Shown: positions 52,101 to 60,165 of the stretch, in pieces | Layout: each line of letters begins with the position of its first letter | Position numbering within the stretch: the first letter of the stretch is position 1 | Source of the DNA: Bifidobacterium polysaccharolyticum | GTDB lineage: Bacteria; Actinomycetota; Actinomycetes; Actinomycetales; Bifidobacteriaceae | Direction: 5' to 3' | Length of the DNA stretch: 64,000 bases | Assembly (NCBI RefSeq): GCF_016101585.1 | Contig: NZ_JACFQG010000001.1 | Coordinates: forward strand, 1-64,000 | The notes under the pieces: model-generated | Told to the model about the DNA's origin: nothing | Databases searched by the model: none | Seen by the model: only the letters and a program-made list of their open reading frames with translations | Translations under genes and position numbers: made by a program

Positions 52101-52734
52101 CTGCGGCTTGGATGCTGGCGATTTGAGGTTCCTGCCTGTCGGGCGGGCTGATGGTCAGCCGCGCCCCTGTGGCGGGCCCGTGATCCGGGCTCAGCGTCCA
52201 GTCCGTGACCTTCGTCCACCGGGCTTTCAGGGTCGTGTCCTGGAGGACGGGGGTTTGGAAATCATAGGGCCGGCCGTCAAGCGTCCAACCCTCGAACCGG
52301 AAGCCCTCACGCTGTGGATTCTGTTGCGGGGCAGCAGCGAGGGTGCCGGTCTTCACGCTCGCATGGGTGGGCTTGCTGCTGTCGGCCGGGTCGAAAAGCA
52401 CCGTGTGCGAAGCCTGATCTTCCGTCTTGTCGGCCGATTCAGCCGGAGCGGGGGCTGTGCTGTCAGGCGTGCCCGCCGTCGACGACAGGGTGCTGGGCGT
52501 GGGGCTTAATGGTGTGGTGGTTTGTATCGGCGATGGTGAGGACAGTGGAGTGTCTGTTGCGTTGCTGTGGAGAGAGGCGGAGGTTCCGTCAGCTGCGCGA
52601 GGGGTCTGACGACCCCCTTCCCCGGAGGGGATGGGAGCGTCCTCTTGGGCGGATGCGACGCCCAGGCCTGCCAGCAGGCTGATCAGGACGGTCATCATCG
52701 CCAGGATGCGACGCAGCCGGGTACCCAGATGCAT
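49174..52734 (-). CDS. Cell-surface protein with InlB-type repeats, RCC1 repeats and LPNAG anchor
   Basis: 1,186 residues. Signal peptide: RRILAMMTVLISLLAGLGVA with cleavage expected near SAQ/ED at ~30. A Ser/Thr/Pro-rich stalk (30-108) is followed by an InlB-type beta-grasp repeat (~110-172, ending EGWTL...TLKARWT), a degenerate beta-propeller-like region (~200-520), a second InlB-type repeat (~595-665), and seven RCC1-type repeats of the form DGNAYAWG.N..GQIGDGT (~700-1060). The C-terminus has LPNAG at ~1145, a hydrophobic helix and RRHRRE: a sortase signal of LPXTG type with Ala in place of Thr. Likely anchored to the cell wall and used in binding to host or other surfaces; ligand unknown. 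Four of the RCC1 units are almost identical in DNA (168-bp period). Confidence 0.88.
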   Translation of the reverse strand: MHLGTRLRRILAMMTVLISLLAGLGVASAQEDAPIPSGEGGRQTPRAADGTSASLHSNATDTPLSSPSPIQTTTPLSPTPSTLSSTAGTPDSTAPAPAESADKTEDQASHTVLFDPADSSKPTHASVKTGTLAAAPQQNPQREGFRFEGWTLDGRPYDFQTPVLQDTTLKARWTKVTDWTLSPDHGPATGARLTISPPDRQEPQIASIQAAGNQIAGLTGDGRIYTWTQDSTPVQFPLPTHAADGFRYLQAAAGSHRQAALGSDQRIYTWNSGQATPTILDTGQDTKFTSIGMNDNRLLAVDQQGQAHAYQTRDAGSQEPNPKFTKQAETSLPGKAQAVTAIASPGRILIVDADGQAWTWETANTGSAKPARIKQDPGMRIIQAHALNQGFLLLDTERRIRYLADNTTSPTAVNLPANIKTNSITANDSQAVITDTEGHVWSWQPGEAPMRADDGNKRYMQAASTGSRITAIDRQGSMFTWDVDGQGQPGKPARVSTTTASILESASLNGQPLNLTKNNDAWQTDMPASKPGPTTVLIVGRQDGQPFTKNLNYTVDQPLTRGAEPRSTFTVHFDTGGGNPEPADQNVSTPNGRVKRPSPDPAREGYLFDGWFTGEVAYDFSKPVTKSLTLTARWTFKDPDNTWKINPDQGSRLGNETTTITPPDTSRGIRFTQVSGSMYDSSISYGFSLAVGSDGNAWAWGSNYYGQLGIDKPDQRNTPAPVPKPADTPMDFTYVQVSAGSRHSLALGSDGNAYAWGENSKGQIGDGTDNTSPRTTPVKVKKPAGTPADFTYTQVSGGAYHSLALGSDGNAYAWGHNYSGQIGDGTTTRRTTPVKVKKPAGTPADFTYTQVSAGVYYSLALGSDGNAYAWGENDKGQIGDGTTTRRTTPVKVMSPADTPADFTYTQVSAGGYHALAVGSDGNAYAWGYNDTGQIGDGTTTRRTTPVKVMSPADTPADFTYTQVSGGNNYSLAVGSDGNAYAWGSNQKGVLGINIAIWWGDTNPAPMRVRDPSSPKDKSKGLQAEQVSAGYQHSLAVGSDGNAYAWGDNENGQLGNDSIPTGQYNSKAQNPAPVPVSFNLQLVITGVRFDQTPASGLTRGDGSSVTVTTSAHAPGTVTVNVDYTLGGAPKTPDTSLQYTYLPAGVLPNAGGEGILLALATGMTGMGGVLASRRHRRETHSLSLASHG
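49851..50528 (-). repeat. Near-identical 168-bp tandem repeats inside the RCC1 gene
   Basis: The segment GTGTGTAGGT recurs at 49851, 50019, 50187 and 50355, exactly 168 bases apart (56 codons); a fifth, diverged copy (GCACGTAGGT) is at 50529 after a unit 6 bases longer. The DNA between copies is nearly unchanged, implying recent duplication or gene conversion. Confidence 0.85.
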
Positions 52735-52800
52735 GAAACCGAAACCCCTTCACCGAACACCAAGCAGGGCAAACGCCGCTTGCAGAATAAGGTTCTTCCT

Positions 52801-52881
52801 GTCGGGAAGCTACCAATGCCTCAACGCCAGTCCGCGCAACAGATTGCGCGAATCATAGAGGAAGCCAGCCGGCTTCCCGAC
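52801..52881. repeat. Inverted repeat between the RCC1 gene and the peptidase gene
   Basis: GTCGGGAAGC (52801-52810) and GCTTCCCGAC (52872-52881) are perfect reverse complements 61 bases apart in a divergent promoter region; the second arm also overlaps the small hairpin GAAGCC-AGCC-GGCTTC. Could be a regulator site. Confidence 0.4.
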
Positions 52882-52987
52882 GTCCCCTGCCTCTCACCCT
52901 ACCACCCAGCCCACAGACAACACACAATCCAGGTCCAACCGCCCGGCGACAATGAACCCGACTGACCTATAGGAAAGGAGCCAGGGT

Positions 52988-54367
52988 ATGACCAACCAGG
53001 GATACTATCTGCCGGGACTCTACGTGAGTGAGGGGTCCATCCCCGTTCCCCTGGACTGGGCGGGCAGTGAACCTGGCGTCTGGCGAGCTGAAGATAATGC
53101 AGATCAGGCGGTCCTCCGCTGCTTCTACCGCGTGGTCTGCGCCCCTGAGCACTTGAACGACGACCTGCCGCTGCTGGTTTATTTGCAAGGCGGACCCGGG
53201 TATGGGGCTCCACGGCCGCTGAGCGCCGTTGCCGACGGGTGGATGGCCGAGGCCCTGCGCCACTTCCGCATTGTTCTGCCCGACCAGCGGGGTACAGGCC
53301 GGTCCAGCGCCATCGACGGAACCACCATGGCAGCCCTAGAAGAGCCCCGTGCTCAGGCCGATTATCTGAAGTATTTTCTGGCGGACTCCATCATCCGGGA
53401 CTTCGAGCACCTGCGTCGCACGGTCTTCGCTGGCCGTCCCTGGGTGGCCTTGGGACAGAGCTTCGGCGGCTACCTGACCTTGGCCTACCTGTCGAACTTC
53501 CCCCAGGGGCTGGCTGCGGCCTTCACCGCCGGGGGCGTGCCTCATATCCCCACTGATGCCTACGAGCTCTTCTCTCATACCTTCACCAAAATGGCTCAGC
53601 GGTCCCGGGCCTTCTACCAGCGATATCCGAGGGACCAAGACCGTGTGGCGGCCATTGCCGACCGGCTGGCCCAGGGTGATGTGGTCCTGCCCGGCGGCGA
53701 CCCTTTGAGCGTGGAGCGACTGCAGACCCTGGGCGTCGACCTGGGCAAGAGCGGCGGGTTCGAACGTCTCCACTGGCTGTTGGACACGGCCTTCCTGGAC
53801 GGCGACGGCAGCCTGCCCGCTTCCGGAGCTAGCAGCTCCCGAGCCACCCTCTCGCAGACCTTCCTGGAAGGCGTGCGGGCGGCTACCTCGGTCAGCCCGC
53901 TCTACTGGCCCTTGCAAGAGTTTATCTACGCCGACGGGGACTGCGGCCCCCTGCACTGGGCAGGGCAGCGGGTGCGCGATGCCCGACCCGAATTCGATAC
54001 TGCTGACCGACCGCTCATGTTCACCGGGGAGGCGATCTTCCCTTGGATGTTCGAGCAGGAGTCCGCCCTGCGTCCCTTCGGTCCGGCGGTCAGCCTGCTC
54101 ATGGAGGAGGGCTCCTGGGGCCACCTGTACGATCCCGACCGTCTGGCTGACAATCAGGTTCCCCTACAGGCCGTGGTCTACGCCGACGACCTCTACGTGC
54201 CCTCCGAGCTCCAGCTGGACACCCTCTCGCGTGTGGGCCACGCCCATGCCTGGGTGACCAACGAGTTCGAGCACGACGGCCTGCACGGGGACAGGGTCTT
54301 CGCCCACCTCTACAGGCTGGCCCTGGAGCGCGGCGATCTGGAGGGGCTCTTCCCGGCGCGCGGCTAG
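52988..54367 (+). CDS. Proline iminopeptidase-type alpha/beta hydrolase
   Basis: 459 residues, alpha/beta hydrolase fold. LLVYLQGGPGYGAPRP forms the oxyanion-hole HGGPG-like motif, DQRGTGRSS (99-107) is the family hallmark, and the nucleophile is Ser 158 in GQSFGGY. The catalytic His is expected in EHDGLHGDR near the C-terminus. The helical cap region (~180-320) fits the S33 aminopeptidases that remove N-terminal proline from peptides. Preceded by AGGAAAGGAG at 52971-52980. No signal peptide, so cytoplasmic. Confidence 0.9.
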   Translation: MTNQGYYLPGLYVSEGSIPVPLDWAGSEPGVWRAEDNADQAVLRCFYRVVCAPEHLNDDLPLLVYLQGGPGYGAPRPLSAVADGWMAEALRHFRIVLPDQRGTGRSSAIDGTTMAALEEPRAQADYLKYFLADSIIRDFEHLRRTVFAGRPWVALGQSFGGYLTLAYLSNFPQGLAAAFTAGGVPHIPTDAYELFSHTFTKMAQRSRAFYQRYPRDQDRVAAIADRLAQGDVVLPGGDPLSVERLQTLGVDLGKSGGFERLHWLLDTAFLDGDGSLPASGASSSRATLSQTFLEGVRAATSVSPLYWPLQEFIYADGDCGPLHWAGQRVRDARPEFDTADRPLMFTGEAIFPWMFEQESALRPFGPAVSLLMEEGSWGHLYDPDRLADNQVPLQAVVYADDLYVPSELQLDTLSRVGHAHAWVTNEFEHDGLHGDRVFAHLYRLALERGDLEGLFPARG

Positions 54368-54377
54368 ACTTGAGAAC

Positions 54378-55181
54378 ATGAACACGGACTCATTGACTCT
54401 TGGATTCATCGGATACGGCAACATGGCCCAAGCCATGGCCCAGGGGCTTGTCGACGCGGGTGTGCTGCCCGGCGGCCGGATTGTGGCTTGCGCAGCCCAC
54501 TATGACCGGCTAGTGGAGCGGACGGCTCAGCTAGGTGTGCGGCCCATGCACTCCGGCACCGAGGTGGCCGCGGCTGCCGACCTTGTGATTCTGGCCGTCA
54601 AGCCGGGGCAGGTGGCCCAGGTCTGCGAGCCCATCCGCCATGAGCTGGCTGATCCGGACCGCATGGTCCTGTCCGTGGTGGGCGGCATGACCCTTGAGGA
54701 CTATGCCGACATCCTGGAGGAGGGCACCCACCTGATCTGCGCCATCCCCAACACCCCCATTTCAGTGGGGCAGGGGATTCTGGTCACTCAGGAGGACGAT
54801 ACCCTGACCGACCAGCAACGGGAGCTCTTCACCCAGGTCTTTGACCCGGTGGCCATGATCGTGCGCCTGCCCCGTGAGCTGGTCTCGGTGGGGACGACCA
54901 TCGCCGGATGTGCGCCCGCCTACACGGCCATGTATATGGAGGCTCTGGCTGACGCTGGGGTGGAGCATGGGCTGCCCAGGCAGGCGGCCTACCGGCTGGC
55001 GGCGCGAATGGTGGAGGGGACTGGAGCCCTCTACCTGGCCACCGGCACCAACCCCGGGGCCATGAAGGACGCGGTCTGCTCACCGGGCGGAACCACAATC
55101 AAGGGTGTTGCATCCTTGGAGAAGCACGGCTTCCGTGGAGCGGTTATTGAGGCTATTGATGCGGTGGAGCGCGGTGACTGA
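54378..55181 (+). CDS. proC: Pyrroline-5-carboxylate reductase
   Basis: 267 residues: NAD(P)-binding start LGFIGYGNMAQAMAQGL, then VILAVKPGQVAQV, IPNTPISVGQG and the C-terminal ProC signature SPGGTTIKGVASLEKHGFRG. Catalyses the last step of proline synthesis from glutamate. It follows the proline iminopeptidase by 10 bp on the same strand, so proline release from peptides and proline synthesis genes are neighbours and probably co-transcribed. Confidence 0.95.
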   Translation: MNTDSLTLGFIGYGNMAQAMAQGLVDAGVLPGGRIVACAAHYDRLVERTAQLGVRPMHSGTEVAAAADLVILAVKPGQVAQVCEPIRHELADPDRMVLSVVGGMTLEDYADILEEGTHLICAIPNTPISVGQGILVTQEDDTLTDQQRELFTQVFDPVAMIVRLPRELVSVGTTIAGCAPAYTAMYMEALADAGVEHGLPRQAAYRLAARMVEGTGALYLATGTNPGAMKDAVCSPGGTTIKGVASLEKHGFRGAVIEAIDAVERGD

Positions 55182-55237
55182 GCCTGCCGCTCTATGGGGA
55201 GCCACGCCGGGGCAGTCCGGGCAATAGACTGGTGGAT

Positions 55238-56344
55238 ATGTCGTTAACCATAGGAATCGTCGGGCTGCCCAACGTTGGCAAGTCCACACTCTTCAACGCC
55301 CTCACCCGCAACAACGTTCTGGCGGAGAACTACCCCTTCGCCACCATAGAGCCCAACACTGGCATCGTGCCCCTGCCCGACGACCGGCTGCCTGTTCTGG
55401 CCAAGCTGGTCCACACGGACAAAATCGTGCCCGCTACGGTCACCTTCGTGGACATCGCCGGCATCGTCAAGGGGGCCTCGGAGGGGGAAGGGCTGGGCAA
55501 CCAGTTCTTGGCCAACATCCGCGAGGCCGACGCCATCTGCGAGGTGGTCCGCGCTTTCAATGACGACGACATTGTCCACGTCAATGGCAAGGTGGATCCG
55601 GCCGACGACATCGACACCATCAACACCGAGCTGATTCTGGCCGACATGCAGACCATCGACAAGGCCCTGCCCAAGCTGGAGAAGGATCAGCGTGGGGGCA
55701 AGATCAAGCCCGCCTACCTGGACACCGTCCGCAAGGCCAAGGAGATTCTTGGACAGGGGCGGACCATCGACCAGGCGGCCCAGGCCGGGGACATCGACAA
55801 GGATGTGCTCTACGACCTGCATCTGATGACCGCCAAGCCCTTCATCTACGTCTTCAACGTGGATGACGACGAACTGCAGAATGAGGATATGAAAAAGCAG
55901 CTGGCTGACTCAGTGGCTCCCGCGCCTGCCATCTTCCTCAACGCTCAGTTCGAGTCCGAGCTGACCGAGCTTGACGAGGCGGATGCCCGCGAGATGCTGA
56001 CCGATGCCGGGCTCAAGGAGTCCGGCCTGGACCAGCTGGCCCGGGTGGGCTTTGACATTCTTGGTCTGCAGACCTTCCTGACCGCCGGGGTCAAGGAGGT
56101 GCGCGCCTGGCAGATTCACAAGGGCTGGACCGCCCCCCAGGCCGCCGGGGTCATCCACACCGATTTCGAGAAGGGCTTCATCAAGGCCGAGGTGGTCTCC
56201 TACGACGACTTCGTGGCCGCCGACGGGTCCTACGCCAAGGTGCGCGAGGAGGGCAAGATGCGCCTTGAGGGCAAGGACTATGTCATGCAGGACGGCGACA
56301 TCGTGGAGTTCAAGACCGGCATCCCCTCCGGTGCCAAGAAGTGA
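55238..56344 (+). CDS. ychF: Ribosome-binding ATPase YchF
   Basis: 368 residues from ATG 55238 ([20 protein letters not shown]); GTG 55232 is an alternative. G1 is [10 protein letters not shown]3 region [17 protein letters not shown], and the G4 position reads FNVDDDE instead of NKxD, consistent with the ATP preference of the Obg-related YchF group. C-terminal TGS-type domain includes [16 protein letters not shown] and [15 protein letters not shown]. Universal translation- and stress-associated factor. Confidence 0.96.
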   Translation: MSLTIGIVGLPNVGKSTLFNALTRNNVLAENYPFATIEPNTGIVPLPDDRLPVLAKLVHTDKIVPATVTFVDIAGIVKGASEGEGLGNQFLANIREADAICEVVRAFNDDDIVHVNGKVDPADDIDTINTELILADMQTIDKALPKLEKDQRGGKIKPAYLDTVRKAKEILGQGRTIDQAAQAGDIDKDVLYDLHLMTAKPFIYVFNVDDDELQNEDMKKQLADSVAPAPAIFLNAQFESELTELDEADAREMLTDAGLKESGLDQLARVGFDILGLQTFLTAGVKEVRAWQIHKGWTAPQAAGVIHTDFEKGFIKAEVVSYDDFVAADGSYAKVREEGKMRLEGKDYVMQDGDIVEFKTGIPSGAKK

Positions 56345-57141
56345 GCACCAGGCCCGGGTTCGCCATTCGCCGGGGTCATGGGCTGCCGCTGATTTTTGTA
56401 CACGGGTCAGGTGTGGATCACCACATCTTCGATGACTTGGACCCCGTTTTCGAACGGGTGGGCGGCTTTGAGCGGATCTACCTGGACCAGCCCGGCTTTG
56501 GCCGCACGCCACCCGACCCGTCCATCCTCGACCTGGACGGTTTGGCTCGGTGGCTGGATGACCAGGTGGACATTTTCAGCGAAGGCGGCCCCTTCGCTCT
56601 AGTGGGCAACTCCCTAGGTGGGCTGCTCAGCCGCCATGCCGCCGCCGGGCGGTTGGACCGCTGCCGGGGGATGGCCCTGCTCTCCTCGGTGGTCGACCCG
56701 GTGACCGCCCACAGGCGCCTGCCCTCACGTCAGGTGCTGGTCCATGACGACCAGGGCCTGGCCGACGCGGACGAGTTCACCAGGCATGCTTACCGGCAGA
56801 TGGCAGTGGTGGAGTCCCGGGGGCACTTGGAAGCCTACCAACGCACCATCATGCCCGGCATTCGTTCGGCCGATGCCGATACGGTGGCTCGAATGGAGAA
56901 GTACTACCAGTTGGATCTGGACTTCGACCAGGTTTGGTCCGGGTTCATAGCCCCGGTGCTCTTCGTCTGCGGCCGCCAGGACGACCGTGTAGGCTACTTG
57001 GATCAGTTTGACCTGGCCTGCCGCTTCCCCCGGGCCTCCTACTCGGTGCTGGACCGGGCCGGCCACAATGTCCAGATCGAGCAGACTGCCCTGGTCTGCG
57101 ACCTGCTGGAGGACTGGGCCAGGCAGGTGCTGAAAGGCTGA
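56341..57141 (+). CDS. Alpha/beta hydrolase
   Basis: 266 residues starting with GTG 56341 that overlaps the ychF stop (GTGA). LIFVHGSGVDHH is the oxyanion strand, YLDQPGFGRTP the next loop, nucleophile Ser 91 in GNSLGG, acid in CGRQDDRVG and His in RAGHNVQIEQ: a complete catalytic triad. Substrate not predictable; sequence resembles general esterase/peptidase-like hydrolases of the AB hydrolase 1 family. Confidence 0.9.
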   Translation: MSTRPGFAIRRGHGLPLIFVHGSGVDHHIFDDLDPVFERVGGFERIYLDQPGFGRTPPDPSILDLDGLARWLDDQVDIFSEGGPFALVGNSLGGLLSRHAAAGRLDRCRGMALLSSVVDPVTAHRRLPSRQVLVHDDQGLADADEFTRHAYRQMAVVESRGHLEAYQRTIMPGIRSADADTVARMEKYYQLDLDFDQVWSGFIAPVLFVCGRQDDRVGYLDQFDLACRFPRASYSVLDRAGHNVQIEQTALVCDLLEDWARQVLKG

Positions 57142-57216
57142 GGCCGTCCTGGTTTCTTCTGTCGCTAAAATGAACTGTGCAAACAGGTTCGTTCAATGGC
57201 GACGAAAGGGAAGTAG

Positions 57217-57987
57217 ATGGCTGTCTGGGGATTGGATAGCAAACACCTTAAGCGGCGTGTGCTTGCCATGCTCCGTTGGCTGCTGGACCCTGTACGCCGC
57301 ACGCCTGTGGTAGTGACGACCGCCCTGTTGACGCTGCTGCTGACAGTTTTGGTCGACAATCTGTTCCAGCCGGTGGATGCGGCTCATGCAGAACGATCGG
57401 CAGATGCGAGCACTTCTAGCGCATCAACCGTTTCGGTGAGACAATTTCCCAAGGCGCATCATCCCAGCAAATCCAAGTCCTCCTCTTCATCAGCGGCAAA
57501 GAAGCAAACAAAGGTTCAGAAGACAGACCCTGATGGTTCCTCCACTCAGCCTGTCGATTGGCTCAAGCCTTCGCAGCAGGTCGATTACCCGGATCCTGCG
57601 GCCCACCCTGGCATCTCCTTGGAGGTCAGCCTTCAGGATCAGCGGGTCTACGTGCGTGATGGGTCTCAACTGCTCTACACCATGTATGCCTCGACAGGTA
57701 TGGATGACTCCACGCCCAGGGGCAGCTTCCGCATCCAGGCCGAGCGCGGCGACCACTTCTACAACCCCAACGAGGGGATAGGCGCCCGCTACTACACCAG
57801 CTTTCTGAACCACGGGGTCTTCCTCTTCCACTCGGTTCCCACTGATCCCAGTGGCAGCTACATAAAGGAGGAGGCTGACTTGTTGGGCATTCGACCCAGC
57901 TCCCATGGCTGCATCAGGCTGACGGTGCCCGATGCCCTGTGGATCATGAAGTCCGTGCCCACCGGCACGCCCGTCCTGGTCAACTGA
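57217..57987 (+). CDS. L,D-transpeptidase (YkuD domain)
   Basis: 256 residues. One membrane anchor near the N-terminus (PVVVTTALLTLLLTVLVDNL, ~29-48) is followed by a Ser/Lys-rich stalk (~60-110) and a YkuD catalytic domain (~125-256). The active site is complete: FLFHSV, then SSHGCIRL with His 230 and Cys 232. Such enzymes form 3-3 cross-links or attach proteins to peptidoglycan; the gene stands alone between the hydrolase and the transporter. Confidence 0.93.
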   Translation: MAVWGLDSKHLKRRVLAMLRWLLDPVRRTPVVVTTALLTLLLTVLVDNLFQPVDAAHAERSADASTSSASTVSVRQFPKAHHPSKSKSSSSSAAKKQTKVQKTDPDGSSTQPVDWLKPSQQVDYPDPAAHPGISLEVSLQDQRVYVRDGSQLLYTMYASTGMDDSTPRGSFRIQAERGDHFYNPNEGIGARYYTSFLNHGVFLFHSVPTDPSGSYIKEEADLLGIRPSSHGCIRLTVPDALWIMKSVPTGTPVLVN

Positions 57988-58108
57988 ATTCCAGTCGGTA
58001 CCGGAACATCCTCGTCCAAAATGTGGCCATTCTCGGTCGTGCCTGCCCTCGGTTTTCTAATTTTGCTCTACCACAAAGAGAACTATCGAGAGGAAGTGGT
58101 CAGGAATC

Positions 58109-59116
58109 ATGCAAAAGGTGCAGCGGTTCAGTGACTGGTTGACTAAGTGGTTCATTCTGGTGGTCCTGGTTTGGGCCGCCATCAACTTCTTTGTCCCGCA
58201 GATTAGCATTTGGGCCCGCAGCTACACCAACTACTTCCTGAGCATTATTCTCTTCGGCATGGGGCTGACCCTGAGCCTGGACGATTTCAAGCGAATTATC
58301 AAGATGCCGCTCATGGTCATCGTGGGCACCATAGCCCATTACCTGATCATGCCCCTGCTGGCCGTGCTGCTCTGCCGCATCTTCCGGCTGGACGGCATGA
58401 TCGCTGTGGGCGTCATCCTGGTGGGCTGCTGCCCCTCGGGGACCTCCTCCAACGTCATGTCCTACCTGTCGCGCGGCGACGTTGCCCTGGATGTGTCCAT
58501 TGGTCTGCTTTCCACCCTGTGTGCGCCCTTCATGATCCCCATGCTGATGAACCTGCTGGCCAGCCAGTATGTGGCCATCCCCACCAAGCAGCTCTTCCTG
58601 ACCGCCCTTGAGGTGGTGCTGATCCCCATCGCCCTGGGCCTGGCCGTCCACGCCTTCTTCAAGGAGAAGGTGCAGAAGGTGACCGTGGCCCTGCCGGCGG
58701 TCTCGCAGATCGCCATCCTGATCATCATCGGCGTGGTGGTCTCCGTCAACCATGCCAAGCTCTTCACAGCCGCCACCGCCCTGGTCCTGCCGGTTGTCAT
58801 GCTCCACAACCTGTGCGGGTACGGGCTGGGCTTCCTCTTCAGCCGGCTCATGTACCGCATCTACCCCAAGGGGTTCCGCTACGCCCAGCAGAAGGCCATC
58901 ACCTTCGAGGTGGGCATGCAGGATTCCGGACTGGGCGCGACCCTGGCCCTGCAGGCCTTTGCCGCCGACCCGATTGTGGCCATACCCTCCACCTTCTTCA
59001 GCGTCTGGCACAACATCTCCGGCTCGGTGTTGTCCGCCTGGTGGCGTCGGCATGACGACCGTCTGGGGATTGCTGCCGACTCCGCCCAGGGTCGTCCGGA
59101 ACCGGCTCGCGCCTAG
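58109..59116 (+). CDS. BASS-family (bile acid:sodium symporter-like) transporter
   Basis: 335 residues with about nine to ten membrane helices. Family features: SIILFGMGLTLSLDDFKRI, VGVILVGCCPSGTSSNVMSY and KAITFEVGMQDSGLGATLAL, the two sodium-site motifs of the ASBT fold. Known substrates in this family range from bile acids to pantoate and other organic acids; name-based substrate claims are unsafe. The last ~20 residues are hydrophilic. Convergent with the crcB pair. Confidence 0.92.
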   Translation: MQKVQRFSDWLTKWFILVVLVWAAINFFVPQISIWARSYTNYFLSIILFGMGLTLSLDDFKRIIKMPLMVIVGTIAHYLIMPLLAVLLCRIFRLDGMIAVGVILVGCCPSGTSSNVMSYLSRGDVALDVSIGLLSTLCAPFMIPMLMNLLASQYVAIPTKQLFLTALEVVLIPIALGLAVHAFFKEKVQKVTVALPAVSQIAILIIIGVVVSVNHAKLFTAATALVLPVVMLHNLCGYGLGFLFSRLMYRIYPKGFRYAQQKAITFEVGMQDSGLGATLALQAFAADPIVAIPSTFFSVWHNISGSVLSAWWRRHDDRLGIAADSAQGRPEPARA

Positions 59117-59149
59117 GTTCCGCAGCTCCTTGATTGCTGGCTGGATCTG

Positions 59150-59530
59150 CTACATGCCCGGTCCGGCCAGCAGGAAACCCAGGGCTGTCAGCAGGGGCGG
59201 CAGGAGCATTGAGGCTGCCAGATAGCCAAGAGCCGCCAGATGCCGTCTCTGCCGGGTCAGGGCCAACACTTCGTTGACCGCTGTCGAGAAGGTGGAGAAG
59301 CCGCCCAGTAGTCCTGTGGCCAGCAGCAGCCGTCCCCAGGCGGGCAGTCCGTGGAAGGCGGCCAGGGCGGCCACCAGTCCTGCAGCCAATCCGGCCAGCA
59401 GGTTGATGATCATGGTCGAGAGGGGCAGGTACACCTGCCAGCGGGCCTTGACCAGGGTATCCAACAGGTAGCGAAGTCCGGCACCCAGGCCGCCGCACAG
59501 GCAGATCAGCAATGTACATGCAATGGTCAT
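59150..59530 (-). CDS. crcB: CrcB/Fluc fluoride channel subunit, second gene of pair
   Basis: 126 residues with four hydrophobic helices and the Fluc motifs GGLGAGLRYLLD, INLLAGLAAG and GLLGGFSTFSTA. ATG 59530 overlaps the stop of the upstream crcB copy by four bases (ATGA). Gram-positive Fluc channels are often heterodimers made from two neighbouring genes, which this layout suggests. Exports fluoride passively down its gradient. Confidence 0.93.
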   Translation of the reverse strand: MTIACTLLICLCGGLGAGLRYLLDTLVKARWQVYLPLSTMIINLLAGLAAGLVAALAAFHGLPAWGRLLLATGLLGGFSTFSTAVNEVLALTRQRRHLAALGYLAASMLLPPLLTALGFLLAGPGM

Positions 59531-59964
59531 CGCACACCCGCCTGGATGTGTGCGGCCAGACGTGCTCCCAGCGCGGCCATGGCCCAGGAGACCATCAGGC
59601 CTCCGGCAAAGGAGATCAGCAGGTAGGCAAGGGTTGCCCGGACTTGACCGCCCGACAGTCCTTGGATCAGTTCCAGCGAGAGCGTGGACATGGTCGACAG
59701 CCCTCCGCACAGGCCCATGCCCAGGCCCCTGTTGGTCAGTTGCCTTTGGCGCGCGTGTGCGCTTTTGGGCAGCCCGGCCAGGAAGGCGGTCAGCAGGGCG
59801 TAGCCTGCGCAGGCGATTAGGTTGGCCAAGAGGGTTCCCGGATGCAGCGGGCCGCTCTGGCCCGGCAGCAGGCTCAGGGCGTACCGGCAGCCGGTGCCCA
59901 GGGTTCCGCCCAGCATCACCACCAGGGTTGTGGCCGTGTCAGGTCCGGTAGGGGGTTTGGTCAT
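59527..59964 (-). CDS. crcB: CrcB/Fluc fluoride channel subunit, first gene of pair
   Basis: 145 residues from ATG 59964 with GAGG upstream; the longer frame to 60126 runs through the fluoride riboswitch and is rejected. Motifs MLGGTLGTGCRYALS, ANLIACAGYALLT and GLCGGLSTMSTLS match Fluc channels, although the last motif has Met where Phe is usual (STFST), so this subunit may be the more divergent partner. Transcribed first, under a fluoride riboswitch. Confidence 0.93.
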   Translation of the reverse strand: MTKPPTGPDTATTLVVMLGGTLGTGCRYALSLLPGQSGPLHPGTLLANLIACAGYALLTAFLAGLPKSAHARQRQLTNRGLGMGLCGGLSTMSTLSLELIQGLSGGQVRATLAYLLISFAGGLMVSWAMAALGARLAAHIQAGVR

Positions 59965-60058
59965 TGGAGGCCTCGGTTCCCGACGGATCAGCGTCCGCAG
60001 GGTCGGGCTGAATGGCATGCGCCTGCACCCGGCCCGCAGACGGGGTCGTCGAATCATG

Positions 60059-60123
60059 GTGCAGGAACTATCAGCAGTTTGCGGTTCGGAGCTCAAGCCC
60101 CGGGCGGGTTCCATCGCCCGGAG
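60059..60123 (-). ncRNA. Fluoride (crcB-type) riboswitch
   Basis: On the minus strand: GGGCGATGGAACCCGCCC, then a short hairpin region with GAACCGC, then CTGCTGATAGTTCCTGC. This has the consensus blocks of the fluoride riboswitch, including the 5' stem GGGC/GCCC, GATGG, AACCGC and CTGATxG. GGAAC in the first loop is perfectly complementary to GTTCC in the 3' block, the expected pseudoknot. A -10-like TAGAAT lies at 60127-60132, so the transcript would begin almost at the first base of the aptamer. It leads directly to the crcB pair, the usual target. Confidence 0.9.
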
Positions 60124-60165
60124 CACATTCTAGGAGTGGAAGGGGACCGTAGCTGCCGCGACTAC

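Noticed and set aside
51310-52509. Plus-strand ORF of 399 codons over the surface protein gene
   Set aside because: Antisense to a gene with signal peptide, repeats and sortase motif; composition mirrors the GC-rich codons of that gene.
58100-59053. Minus-strand ORF of 317 codons, His/Gln/Gly-rich
   Set aside because: Antisense shadow of the BASS transporter; biased composition only.
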